DNA of 64,000 nt from positions 558,001 to 622,000 of the forward strand of contig CAVVPD010000007.1 in NCBI GenBank assembly GCA_963750045.1. The letters run 5' to 3'. This document shows, in pieces, positions 26,034-33,197 of this stretch. The notes beneath the pieces were generated by a model that made no database searches, was not told the DNA's origin, and saw only the letters and a list, made by a program, of their open reading frames with translations. The translations under genes were made by a program, and so were the position numbers. Source of the stretch: DASUAS01 sp963750045 (GTDB lineage Bacteria > Actinomycetota > Acidimicrobiia > IMCC26256 > DASPTH01). Each line of letters starts with the position of its first letter. Positions within the stretch are counted from its first letter, which is position 1.

Positions 26034-26840
26034 CTACAGCGGTCCGGAGATGCCGCCGTCTTTACGGACGCGCCAGAAGTGCACGGCCATGAAGATGACG
26101 ATCACGAATGGCAACAGCAGCACATGGAGCACGTACCACCGCAGCAGGGTCTCGTTGCTGATCTCCTTCGACCCGAGCAGCACGTACTTGACCGAGCTCC
26201 CGAACACCGGGGTGTACCCCATCATGTTCGTGCCGACGGTCACCGCCCAGAGGGCCAGCTGGTCCCACGGAAGCAGGTAGCCGGTGAAGGAGAGGAGCAG
26301 GGTGAGCGTGAGCAGGATCACGCCGATCACCCAGTTGAACTCGCGTGGCGCCTTGTAGGCGCCGTGGTAGAAGACACGGCTCATGTGCAAGAAGACGGTG
26401 AGCACCATGAGGTGCGCCGCCCATCGATGCATGTTGCGCACGATCGAACCGAAGGTGACGGCCGTCTCGAGGGTCTGGACCGACGGCCACGCGGCGGCGG
26501 CGGTCGGTCGGTAGAAGAACATCAGGAAGATGCCGGTGACCGTCAGCAGGATGAACAGGAAGAACGAGAGCCCGCCGAGGCACAGCGTGTAGGAGACCTT
26601 CACCGCGTGCCGCTTCACCTTCACCGGGTGGAGGTGGTACAGCACGTTGTTCATGATCACGTAGGAGCGGTTGCGGGGGCTGTCGGTGTACCCGCGACGG
26701 AACACCGAGCCGGGCCGGAAGATGGCGGTCCAGGCTTGCGAACCGCGGACCTTCTCGTCGGCCTTCTCCATCGCCTGGCCGACCTTCACCCCGGGGCCGC
26801 GCCCGTTGCTCCCGTTGCTGCTGCCGTTGCCGTTGGCCAC
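26034..26840 (-). CDS. Cytochrome b N-terminal subunit (b6 type)
   Basis: Four-helix haem-binding half of a split cytochrome b, 268 residues. Haem ligand pairs are in SIVRNMHRWAAHLMVLTVFLH (helix B) and LRWYVLHVLLLPFVIVIFMAVHFW (helix D). GGLSFFLFILLTVTGIFLMF is helix A and LLSFTGYLLPWDQLALWA the Qo-side segment. The first 35 residues are a Gly/Asn/Ser-rich tail. GTG start at 26840 with GGAGA upstream. It lacks the later helices, which are encoded by the next gene, as in b6f-type and some Gram-positive complexes rather than actinobacterial full-length QcrB. Confidence 0.9.
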   Translation of the reverse strand: MANGNGSSNGSNGRGPGVKVGQAMEKADEKVRGSQAWTAIFRPGSVFRRGYTDSPRNRSYVIMNNVLYHLHPVKVKRHAVKVSYTLCLGGLSFFLFILLTVTGIFLMFFYRPTAAAAWPSVQTLETAVTFGSIVRNMHRWAAHLMVLTVFLHMSRVFYHGAYKAPREFNWVIGVILLTLTLLLSFTGYLLPWDQLALWAVTVGTNMMGYTPVFGSSVKYVLLGSKEISNETLLRWYVLHVLLLPFVIVIFMAVHFWRVRKDGGISGPL

Positions 26841-26867
26841 GAACCTGTCTCCTCGAAAACCTGTGAC

Positions 26868-27281
26868 TCAGAACCGCACGCCGTACGAATAGCCGTGACG
26901 GACGGTGCGGGCATGGAGGTCGCCTTCGGCGATGTCGGGTTGGAGCTTGCCGAGGATGATCACGCCGGTCGGACAGCGGTCGACGCACAGCGCGCACCGC
27001 GTGCAGATGTCCTCGTCGACGATGAACGCGACGTGGTCACGCGGGTCTTCACCCGGCTGTTCGGTGTTGAGCGCGTCGCTGATCGCGCTCACCGACACCA
27101 TGTGGATGCACTTCCACGGGCAGATGTCGACGCATCCCTCGCAGAGGATGCACTCGGACTGGTCGATGTGCAGGAACTGCTTGGGCTTCACCGACGCGGT
27201 GAGGTAGGTCGGGTCGACCTCCTGCAACTCGTAGTCGGTCGCGAAGTCGGGCATCGGCGGATTGGCATCGGTGCGGGCCAT
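26868..27281 (-). CDS. 2[4Fe-4S] ferredoxin inside the cytochrome bc cluster
   Basis: 137-residue soluble protein with two [4Fe-4S] motifs: C44, C47, C50 and C54-P (plus C58) in CILCEGCVDICPWKC, and C93, C96, C99 and C103-P in CTRCALCVDRCPTG. The clusters are separated by a 35-residue insertion (VSVSAISDALNTEQPGEDPRDH). Its start shares a base with the stop of the upstream membrane protein and it lies 27 bp before cytochrome b. A ferredoxin as an integral part of a bc-type operon is unusual; it may feed or draw low-potential electrons at the cytoplasmic side. Confidence 0.9.
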   Translation of the reverse strand: MARTDANPPMPDFATDYELQEVDPTYLTASVKPKQFLHIDQSECILCEGCVDICPWKCIHMVSVSAISDALNTEQPGEDPRDHVAFIVDEDICTRCALCVDRCPTGVIILGKLQPDIAEGDLHARTVRHGYSYGVRF

Positions 27282-27793
27282 CAGGCGTCACCACCGGTCG
27301 GCGACGTCGTCGCGCGGCGACGCAACGGACGGCCGAAGCGCGAGGTGCGGGGCTTGGCCGCCGCCTCCGGCTTCTCCTGCCCGCGCTTCTGCCAGGCCGA
27401 GAACAGCCCCATCGAGAGTCCGATGGCCACGCCGTAGATGAGCACCACGATGATGTCGCGGATGTTGTGCTTGTCGAAGTTGAACGGCCAGTTCCACGGG
27501 AAGAAGAGCATCTTCTGGCCGCTCCGGAACACGAAGACCGTGGTGTCCCACTGCAGGTATGTGTCGGAGAACGTGATCCACTCGTGGGGGATCACCGCGA
27601 ATGCGAGGGTCATCATCGCGTACACGCCCACCGCGCCGGCGATGCACTCCGCCCACGTCGAAGGGCGGTTCCGCTTCGGCCGGCGCATGAGCGCGACCGT
27701 GATGGCGAGGCCGATCAGCAGCAGGACGACGGCCAGGATCAGCCGGCCCGCGGGCCGCATCCATGGCAACCAGTCCGGGATCAGGTTGGGCAT
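27281..27793 (-). CDS. Membrane protein, first gene of the cytochrome bc cluster
   Basis: 170 residues with hydrophobic helices near 16-36, 46-66 and 112-132, and a loop rich in Trp and Phe (ITFSDTYLQWDTTVFVF, FFPWNWPFNFDKHNIRD) that could lie at the membrane surface. The C-terminal 35 residues are a basic tail. A GGAGGACAACGGGCC leader precedes the ATG. It heads the operon and is coupled to the ferredoxin gene, so it is a candidate membrane anchor for it. No family is recognised. Confidence 0.65.
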   Translation of the reverse strand: MPNLIPDWLPWMRPAGRLILAVVLLLIGLAITVALMRRPKRNRPSTWAECIAGAVGVYAMMTLAFAVIPHEWITFSDTYLQWDTTVFVFRSGQKMLFFPWNWPFNFDKHNIRDIIVVLIYGVAIGLSMGLFSAWQKRGQEKPEAAAKPRTSRFGRPLRRRATTSPTGGDA

Positions 27794-27995
27794 CGGGCCC
27801 GTTGTCCTCCGGGAAGCACAGGGGTGGTGGGAAGAGCGGCAGTCGGTTTCCTATCACGCTATCTGAACGTCGTGCCTATCGAGGGGTCGTGGGACCGGGA
27901 ACCGACGAGATCGGTGCGAGTGGGTCGCAACGCGGTTCGGCGCGCGACGATGACCGGGTGAGATCCCGCGGGCCGATCACAAGCGCACAAGCGCG

Positions 27996-29235
27996 ATGAC
28001 CTGGGACGTGCTCGTGATCGGTGGCGGCCCTGCGGGCGCCGCCGCCGGTTACTGGTTGGCGCAGGCCGGTCACCGGGCGCTCGTGGTCGAGAAGAAGCGC
28101 TTCCCCCGGGAGAAGACCTGCGGCGACGGCCTCACGCCGCGTGCGGTCCGCCAGCTGCACGACATGGGGTTGGCGGGACCGCTGTCGGGTTCGCTGCGGT
28201 ACGACGGCCTGCGCTCGATCGCCCACGGCGTCACGCTCGAGCTCGAGTGGCCCGATCACCCCGACTTCCCCGACTACGGCTACGTCATCCGCCGGCGCGA
28301 CCTCGACGAGATGGTGGCGAGCGCGGCGGTCGGGGCCGGCGCCACGCTCTGGACCGGCGCCGAAGCCGTCGCACCCCTGGTCGAGGACGGCCTCGTCACC
28401 GGTGCGCTCGTGCGGCGCGACGGCGCCACCGAGCCGGTCCGGTCCCGGTACCTCGTCGTGGCCGACGGCGCCAACTCTCGCTTCGGGCGCGCACTGGGCA
28501 CCGCGCGTGACCGCACGTATCCCCTCGGCATGGCGGTCCGCGGCTACTTCACCAGCCCCTACCACGACGAGCCTTGGATCGAGAGCCACCTCGACCTGCG
28601 CGACCGCGACGGCAACCACCTCCCCGGCTACGGCTGGATCTTCCCGGTGGGTGACGGCACGGTCAACGTCGGCGTGGGCCTGCTGTCGACGTTCACGGGG
28701 TGGAAGTCGATCAACACCAGCACCCTGATGGACGCGTTCGTGGCGACCGCACCCGAGCGGTGGGGCATCTCACCCGCGACGTCCTGCGGCCCGCCCACCG
28801 GTGGGAAGCTGCCGACGGGCGGCTCGGTCACCCCCAACGTCGGACCCACCTGGCTGGTGGTGGGCGACGCGGCCGGCTCGGTGAACCCGTTCAACGGCGA
28901 GGGCATCTCGCTGGCCTACGAGACCGGCCGCCTCGCCGCCGACGCGGTGTCGAACGCGCTCCGCACCGGCGACGGCCTCGCGCTCGGCGCGCTATCCCGA
29001 GCAGCTCGAGGAGATCTACGGGCTGTACTGGAAGGTGGCCCGGGCGTTCGTGCGGGCCATCGGCAACCCGGCCGTGATGCGCGAGTTGACCCGGGTCGGG
29101 ATGCAGTCACGCCCGCTCATGGAGTGGGTGCTGCGCATCATGGCCAACCTGTTGCGCCCCGACGAGCTCGGGCCCGCCGAGGCCGCCTACAAGATGGTGG
29201 CGACGATGGTCGCGCTCGGCCCCGACCCTTCCTGA
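27996..29235 (+). CDS. menJ: Geranylgeranyl reductase-family flavoprotein, probable menaquinone saturase, frame broken near 28992
   Basis: About 412 residues after joining. The N-terminal FAD motif VLVIGGGPAGAAAGYWLAQAG, then KTCGDGLTPRAVRQL, YGWIFPVGDGTVNVGVG, and the second FAD site WLVVGDAAGSVNPFNGEGISLAYETGRLAA are close to mycobacterial MenJ, which reduces one double bond of the menaquinone side chain. One extra base follows GGCGCG near 28992; the conserved C-terminal helices continue in the next frame to 29235. It is divergent from the quinol-oxidising complex, which would use its product. A polyprenyl or archaeal-type lipid reductase role is the main alternative. Confidence 0.8.
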
Positions 29236-29263
29236 TCCGGCGACTCGCGCCGCCGCGAGCGCG

Positions 29264-29512
29264 TCACGCGCCGCCGCTGACGGGCGGGAGGACGGCGACC
29301 TCGTCGTCGGCGTGCAGGAGGGTGGCGCCGCCGTCAGGAGGTTCGTCGCCGTTGACCCAGACCCGGGCGTTCTCGAGCACCGCGGTGAACTCGGGCCCGT
29401 AGGCGGCGCGGGCGGCGTCGAGGAGCTCGCCGAGGCTCGCGGCGTCGAACTCGTCGCGCGCACGGCCGGCGGCCTCCCGGGCCTGGGCGAACAGGCGGAG
29501 CCGGACCCTCAG
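29264..29512 (-). CDS. MoaD/ThiS-family sulfur carrier-like protein (possible CTG start)
   Basis: 82 residues of beta-grasp type: RVRLRLFAQAREAAG, a helix SLGELLDAARAAY, then VLENARVWVNGDEPPDGGATLLHADDEVAVLPPVSGGA. It fits MoaD, the sulfur carrier in molybdopterin synthesis. Two oddities appear. The only start near the conserved N-terminus is CTG at 29512, which overlaps the upstream stop as CTGA. And the C-terminus reads GGA, so the reactive Gly-Gly is not terminal and would need trimming. No partner gene (moaE, moeB) is nearby. Confidence 0.65.
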   Translation of the reverse strand: MRVRLRLFAQAREAAGRARDEFDAASLGELLDAARAAYGPEFTAVLENARVWVNGDEPPDGGATLLHADDEVAVLPPVSGGA

Positions 29513-29868
29513 CGCTCCGCGCCTTCGACACCGTGCGTGATGTTGCCGCGGGCCGTCGGGAGTGCGTCGAGGCGCTCCGGGTCGATGGGTTCGCCGGTCA
29601 CCTCGTCGGTGCCGTAGGTGCCGGCGTCGACCCGCTCGAGCGCGGCCTGCAGCTCGGTGAGCTCGGCCTCGAGCTGGTCGAGGATCGAGAGATCCTTCTC
29701 CCGCTCGAACGTTTCCGAGGCCGTGTCGGCAGGGTGCTGGTCGTAGTCGGCCAGCTCGGACATGCCGTCGTTCTCCGCGGTGCCGAGCTCGCTCTTGAAC
29801 TCGTCGATGAGCCCTTCGACGCGCGCCTGCTCGGCGAGGAGACGTTCGCGTGCCTGTTCGGGATCCAT
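29509..29868 (-). CDS. DksA/TraR-family protein without zinc cysteines
   Basis: 119 residues: an N-terminal coiled-coil pair (about 3-85, with the family segment NDGMSELADYDQHPADTASE), then GTYGTDEVTGEPIDPERLDALPTARGN, which is the DksA zinc-finger region with all four cysteines replaced. Such Cys-less relatives are common in actinobacteria. It may bind RNA polymerase through the secondary channel, but that is inference. It starts at an ATG 7 nt after a TACCCT box and overlaps the MoaD-like gene. Confidence 0.8.
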   Translation of the reverse strand: MDPEQARERLLAEQARVEGLIDEFKSELGTAENDGMSELADYDQHPADTASETFEREKDLSILDQLEAELTELQAALERVDAGTYGTDEVTGEPIDPERLDALPTARGNITHGVEGAER

Positions 29869-29875
29869 GCCGATC

Positions 29876-29881
29876 AGGGTA
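29876..29881 (-). promoter_or_regulatory. -10 box of the DksA-like gene (leaderless)
   Basis: TACCCT on the minus strand, 7 nt before the ATG at 29868. Confidence 0.45.
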
Positions 29882-29882
29882 G

Positions 29883-30509
29883 TCAGCCGCCCGCGAGACG
29901 AAGCTCGAGCACCTCCGCCGCGTCGACCAGGAGCGCCTCGAGCGCATCGAAGCGGTCGCCGGGGTCGTCGAGCTCGAGGAGGCGCTGTGAGTCGAGCGGG
30001 CCGATCGGCGCGACGGCCGACGCCTCGAACGAGGCGCGCAGCGGATCCTCCGCCAAGCGCGCGGCCTCGACCGGCGCGCCCGCCTCGCCCAGTTCGGCGC
30101 TCAGGGCCAGCACCCGGCCGAGCAGCCGCTGCACCTCGACCTTGCGGTCGCCCACCGTGCGGGGGAGGCGCTTGGGCTCGCCGATCACGTCGACCTCGGC
30201 GCGGGGGAACGGGTCGTCGTCGAGCCACCGCCGGATCCGGAAGCGCTCGGTGCCGACGGTGGCCAGCAGGAAGCGCCCGTCGGGCGTGCGGGCCGCCTCC
30301 ACGATGCGGGCCACGGTGCCGACCCGGAAGCGCGTGTCGCCACCACCGACCTCGTAGCCACGCTCGATCAGCACGACCCCGAACCGACCGTCGGCACGCA
30401 GACAGGTCTCCGCGAGCGCGCGGTAGCGCTGCTCGAAGATGTGCAGCGGCAGCGTGGCGTGGGGAAACAGCACGGTGCCGAGCGGGAACATCGGCAGCGG
30501 CTTGGCCAT
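29883..30509 (-). CDS. Lon N-terminal (substrate-binding) domain protein
   Basis: 208 residues matching the stand-alone LON N-terminal domain: PMFPLGTVLFPHATLPLHIFEQRYRAL at the start, FGVVLIERGYEVGGGD, VGTVARIVEAARTPDGRF, and a helical C-terminal part ending in ALEALLVDAAEVLELRLAGG. There is no ATPase or protease domain, so it is not Lon itself. The function of such proteins is unsettled. ATG start with a TAGGTT box 6 nt upstream. Confidence 0.85.
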   Translation of the reverse strand: MAKPLPMFPLGTVLFPHATLPLHIFEQRYRALAETCLRADGRFGVVLIERGYEVGGGDTRFRVGTVARIVEAARTPDGRFLLATVGTERFRIRRWLDDDPFPRAEVDVIGEPKRLPRTVGDRKVEVQRLLGRVLALSAELGEAGAPVEAARLAEDPLRASFEASAVAPIGPLDSQRLLELDDPGDRFDALEALLVDAAEVLELRLAGG

Positions 30510-30515
30510 CTCGCC

Positions 30516-30521
30516 AACCTA
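30516..30521 (-). promoter_or_regulatory. -10 box of the Lon-N domain gene (leaderless)
   Basis: TAGGTT on the minus strand, 6 nt before the ATG at 30509. Confidence 0.5.
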
Positions 30522-30549
30522 CCCATTCACGTGTTCAGTTGGTGTGCGC

Positions 30550-31323
30550 TCAATTCGCTCGCGCCCGGAGGCGGGCTGCAGCCGCGGCCGCCTTCTCTGC
30601 ACCCTCACCGGGCAGCAGCCGCGCGAGCACGTCGAACTCACGCGCGGCCTCCCCGAAGTGACCGAGACGCCCGAGCAGCCCGGCGAGATCGCCGCGCTGG
30701 CTCAACGTGATCTCGGGGATGCGCAACCGCAGCCGCGTCACCCACACGACGGCGCTCGGGTCGCGCGGCATGAGGGTGTGCTGCAGGTTGGCGAGCATCC
30801 GCTCGATGATCCGCCGGCACCCGATCGGCATCAGGAACTGCGGCCGGAACTGCGCGCCGTGATGGGTCTCGGCGAACAGCGTCGCGCACCCTGCGAGATC
30901 GAGGCGCGCCCCCTGGTGGAAGGGATCGAACCATTCTCCGGCGCCACCGCCGACGAGGAAGTGCCCGGGCATCCCGACGCCGTGCATCTGCAGCCCGCAC
31001 CGGCGCCCCACCTCCATCATCAGCACGCTGAGCGTGATCGGGATGCCGAGACGACGGTCGAGCACGTCGTCGAGGAAGGAGTTCCTCGGATCGCCGTAGT
31101 CGCTGGTGTTCCCCGCGAACCCTTCCGTGACGAACAGCAACGTCGCCAGCTCGGCGGTCGACATCCCGGCGGCGGCGTCGGCGAACGCGTCGAGCTGGCC
31201 GAGGCGCACGTCGACGTCGAGGCCGGGATGCGCGTGCGCGGCGATGAGGAGCGCCGCCTGGTCGAGCGGGATCTCCGATTCGGGCCGCGCCAGCAGCTCG
31301 GCGAAGCGGTCGGTGACGTCCAA
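30550..31323 (-). CDS. SirB1/YchA-type transglutaminase-like protein
   Basis: 257 residues. The core block NSFLDDVLDRRLGIPITLSVLMMEVGRRCGLQMHGVGMPGHFLV is the SirB1 family signature, with the pattern of a transglutaminase-like fold around the His of GMPGHF; the usual catalytic Cys is not obvious, so activity is doubtful. A C-terminal TPR-like helical part (about 195-255) follows. The start is a TTG at 31323, supported by a TACGGT box 6 nt upstream. The role is unknown. Confidence 0.75.
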   Translation of the reverse strand: MDVTDRFAELLARPESEIPLDQAALLIAAHAHPGLDVDVRLGQLDAFADAAAGMSTAELATLLFVTEGFAGNTSDYGDPRNSFLDDVLDRRLGIPITLSVLMMEVGRRCGLQMHGVGMPGHFLVGGGAGEWFDPFHQGARLDLAGCATLFAETHHGAQFRPQFLMPIGCRRIIERMLANLQHTLMPRDPSAVVWVTRLRLRIPEITLSQRGDLAGLLGRLGHFGEAAREFDVLARLLPGEGAEKAAAAAARLRARAN

Positions 31324-31329
31324 GGTTCG

Positions 31330-31335
31330 ACCGTA
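31330..31335 (-). promoter_or_regulatory. -10 box of the SirB1-like gene (leaderless, TTG start)
   Basis: TACGGT on the minus strand, 6 nt before the TTG at 31323. It decides the start choice. Confidence 0.45.
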
Positions 31336-31378
31336 GCCCGTGTCGGCGAGTGCTCGGTTCAGCCGAATCTCGGTTCGG

Positions 31379-31384
31379 TAGGCT
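31379..31384 (+). promoter_or_regulatory. -10 box of the Fur-family gene (leaderless)
   Basis: TAGGCT, 7 nt before the ATG at 31392. Confidence 0.5.
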
Positions 31385-31391
31385 CGCGATC

Positions 31392-31865
31392 ATGTCCGGC
31401 GCTGCTCGTGGCGACCCGTCGCTCGATCCGACGATGCGTGAAGTGCGCGACGCGGCCGCCGCACGCCTGCGCGACGTCGGCCAGCGACTCACCGCGAACC
31501 GCGAGGTGTTGCTGGGCGCGCTCACCACCGCGCCCCGGCCGCTCACCATCCCCGAGATCCGGGACGTTCACCCCGACCTCGCCCAGAGCTCCGTCTACCG
31601 CAACCTGGTGGTGCTCGAGGACGCCGGCGTCGTCCATCGTGTCGTCGGCGCCGACGAGTTCGCCCGGTGGGAGCTGGCCGAGGACCTCGCCGGCCACCAC
31701 CACCACCTCATCTGCGCGACGTGTGGGCGCGTCGAAGACGTGCCCGCGTCGGCCGGGTTGGAGCGTTCGGTGGCGGCGGCCGCGGCGGCGATCACCCGCA
31801 CCACGGGTTTCCGGACGCAACACCACCGGCTCGATCTCGTCGGGGTGTGCGCGACCTGCAGCTAG
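31392..31865 (+). CDS. Fur-family metal-responsive repressor (Zur-like candidate)
   Basis: 157 residues. The winged helix comprises GQRLTANREVLLGALTTAPRPLTIPEIRD and LAQSSVYRNLVVLEDAGVVHRV. The dimerisation domain has GHHHHLICATCGRVEDV, with its metal-binding histidines and first Cys pair, and a second Cys pair at the extreme C-terminus (CATC then Ser). The ATG at 31392 is supported by the -10 box; a longer TTG-started form is disfavoured. Which metal it senses is not certain. The Fur-type box at znuC about 7 kb away makes zinc plausible. Confidence 0.85.
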   Translation: MSGAARGDPSLDPTMREVRDAAAARLRDVGQRLTANREVLLGALTTAPRPLTIPEIRDVHPDLAQSSVYRNLVVLEDAGVVHRVVGADEFARWELAEDLAGHHHHLICATCGRVEDVPASAGLERSVAAAAAAITRTTGFRTQHHRLDLVGVCATCS

Positions 31866-31877
31866 TCGCCTACGACG

Positions 31878-32600
31878 TCAGCCGGCGGAGCTGCTGGCCC
31901 CCGACGTCAGGAGCGGGAGCGGCTGGCCGGCGACCAGCGCCTCGACGTTGGCGGTGATGTCCGAGTCCGGCACCTCGCCCGACGCCCGCCCCGCGACCTT
32001 CCCGTTGGCGTCGACGAGGACGAAGTACGGGTACCCGGTCAGCCCGTAGGCCGTGGCGGCCTTCCCCGTCGCGCTGTCGGCCATGACGGGGAAGGGCCAA
32101 CCGACGTCCTGCAACCACGTCGACGGCGGGTAGTTGTCGGCCGCCGGGTTGGTCCCGGTGGCGACCGCGGTCACGTCCAGGCCCTTCAGGGCACCGCTCT
32201 TCGCCAGGGCGACGAGGCGGGGCACCTCGGCCTGGCAGTGCGGGCACCAGTGCGCGACGAACACGACCGCCTGCGGCTTGCCGTTGGGCTCGATCGTCAC
32301 CGGCTTGCCGTCGAAGACCGACACCCCGCGCAGGGTGGGGATGGTCTGGCCGATCGCGGGGTCGGAGTCGTTGCCCGAGTACGCGTCGCCGTTGTAGGGC
32401 GGGAGCTGCGTGCCGTCGACGGTGACGGCGTGCGTCTCGAACTTCCCGGCCGACGCGGTGTCGTTGCCGCCCGAGGCCACTTTGGCGACGACGACGGCCA
32501 GCACCACCACGGCCGCGAACCCGCCCCAGAGCAGCCAACGGTTGCGGCGCTGTCGGGCGGCGGCCGCGGCGGAGGCGCGTCGGCGCGCGTTCGGACTCAC
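31878..32600 (-). CDS. Membrane-anchored thioredoxin-like protein (TlpA/ResA type)
   Basis: 240 residues. A basic N-terminus, one membrane helix (about 21-42), then an extracytoplasmic thioredoxin fold with the active site C119-P-H-C122 (AHWCPHCQAEVP) and the cis-proline loop GLTGYPYFVLVD. It probably reduces or forms disulfides on exported proteins, for instance in cytochrome c maturation. Its GTG start overlaps the stop of the DsbB-like gene (GTGA), so the two form a thiol-redox pair. Confidence 0.88.
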   Translation of the reverse strand: MSPNARRRASAAAAARQRRNRWLLWGGFAAVVVLAVVVAKVASGGNDTASAGKFETHAVTVDGTQLPPYNGDAYSGNDSDPAIGQTIPTLRGVSVFDGKPVTIEPNGKPQAVVFVAHWCPHCQAEVPRLVALAKSGALKGLDVTAVATGTNPAADNYPPSTWLQDVGWPFPVMADSATGKAATAYGLTGYPYFVLVDANGKVAGRASGEVPDSDITANVEALVAGQPLPLLTSGASSSAG

Positions 32601-33196
32601 CGGGTCACCGTATCGGCCGGCTCCGCGAACTGGTGCGCGCGCCCGGACCGGCCGGCGACCGCCGCGCACACCATCAACACGCCGATGAACAGGAAGCTGC
32701 TCATCGCCATCCACGCCAGGGTGACGAACCCGAGCTTCTCGAACCACGGCGCGGTGCACGGGACCGTGATGGAACACGAGCTGCTCTCGGCGAACGCCGG
32801 CACGCGCTCCACCAACCAGTGGTAGAGCGACAACGGCGCGCCGATCACGACGAACGGCAGCGCCGTGATCCACACCTTCTGGTCACGCCGCAACCACGCC
32901 ACGCCGAGGACGATGACCAGTGGGTACATCACGATGCGCTGGTACCAACACAGCTCGCACGGCACGAAGCCCGCGTGCTCCGAGTAGTAGAGGCTCCCGG
33001 CCGTCGTGACGACGGCGACGACGAGCGCCAGCGGCACGGCCTGCGGCCCGATGGTGGCCGCGAGCGCACACACCCGTTGCCTCGCGCGACGGGACACGAG
33101 TGCGGCGATCACCAGCACCAGGGTGAAGGCCAACACCGCGTCGACGGCGAGCGTCAGCGCGAGGAAGAAGTTGGTGGCGAAATCGACGCTCGGCAC
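32597..33196 (-). CDS. DsbB/BdbC-family disulfide oxidoreductase
   Basis: 199-residue, four- to five-helix membrane protein. The first redox pair is in VPCELCWYQRIVMYP and the second in SSSCSITVPCTAPWFEKLGFVTLAWMA, the typical DsbB loop. It reoxidises a periplasmic thiol oxidase using quinone. GTG start at 33196, 1 nt after the CopC-CopD stop. Its partner is probably the TlpA-like protein encoded immediately downstream. Confidence 0.88.
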   Translation of the reverse strand: MPSVDFATNFFLALTLAVDAVLAFTLVLVIAALVSRRARQRVCALAATIGPQAVPLALVVAVVTTAGSLYYSEHAGFVPCELCWYQRIVMYPLVIVLGVAWLRRDQKVWITALPFVVIGAPLSLYHWLVERVPAFAESSSCSITVPCTAPWFEKLGFVTLAWMAMSSFLFIGVLMVCAAVAGRSGRAHQFAEPADTVTR

Positions 33197-33197
33197 G

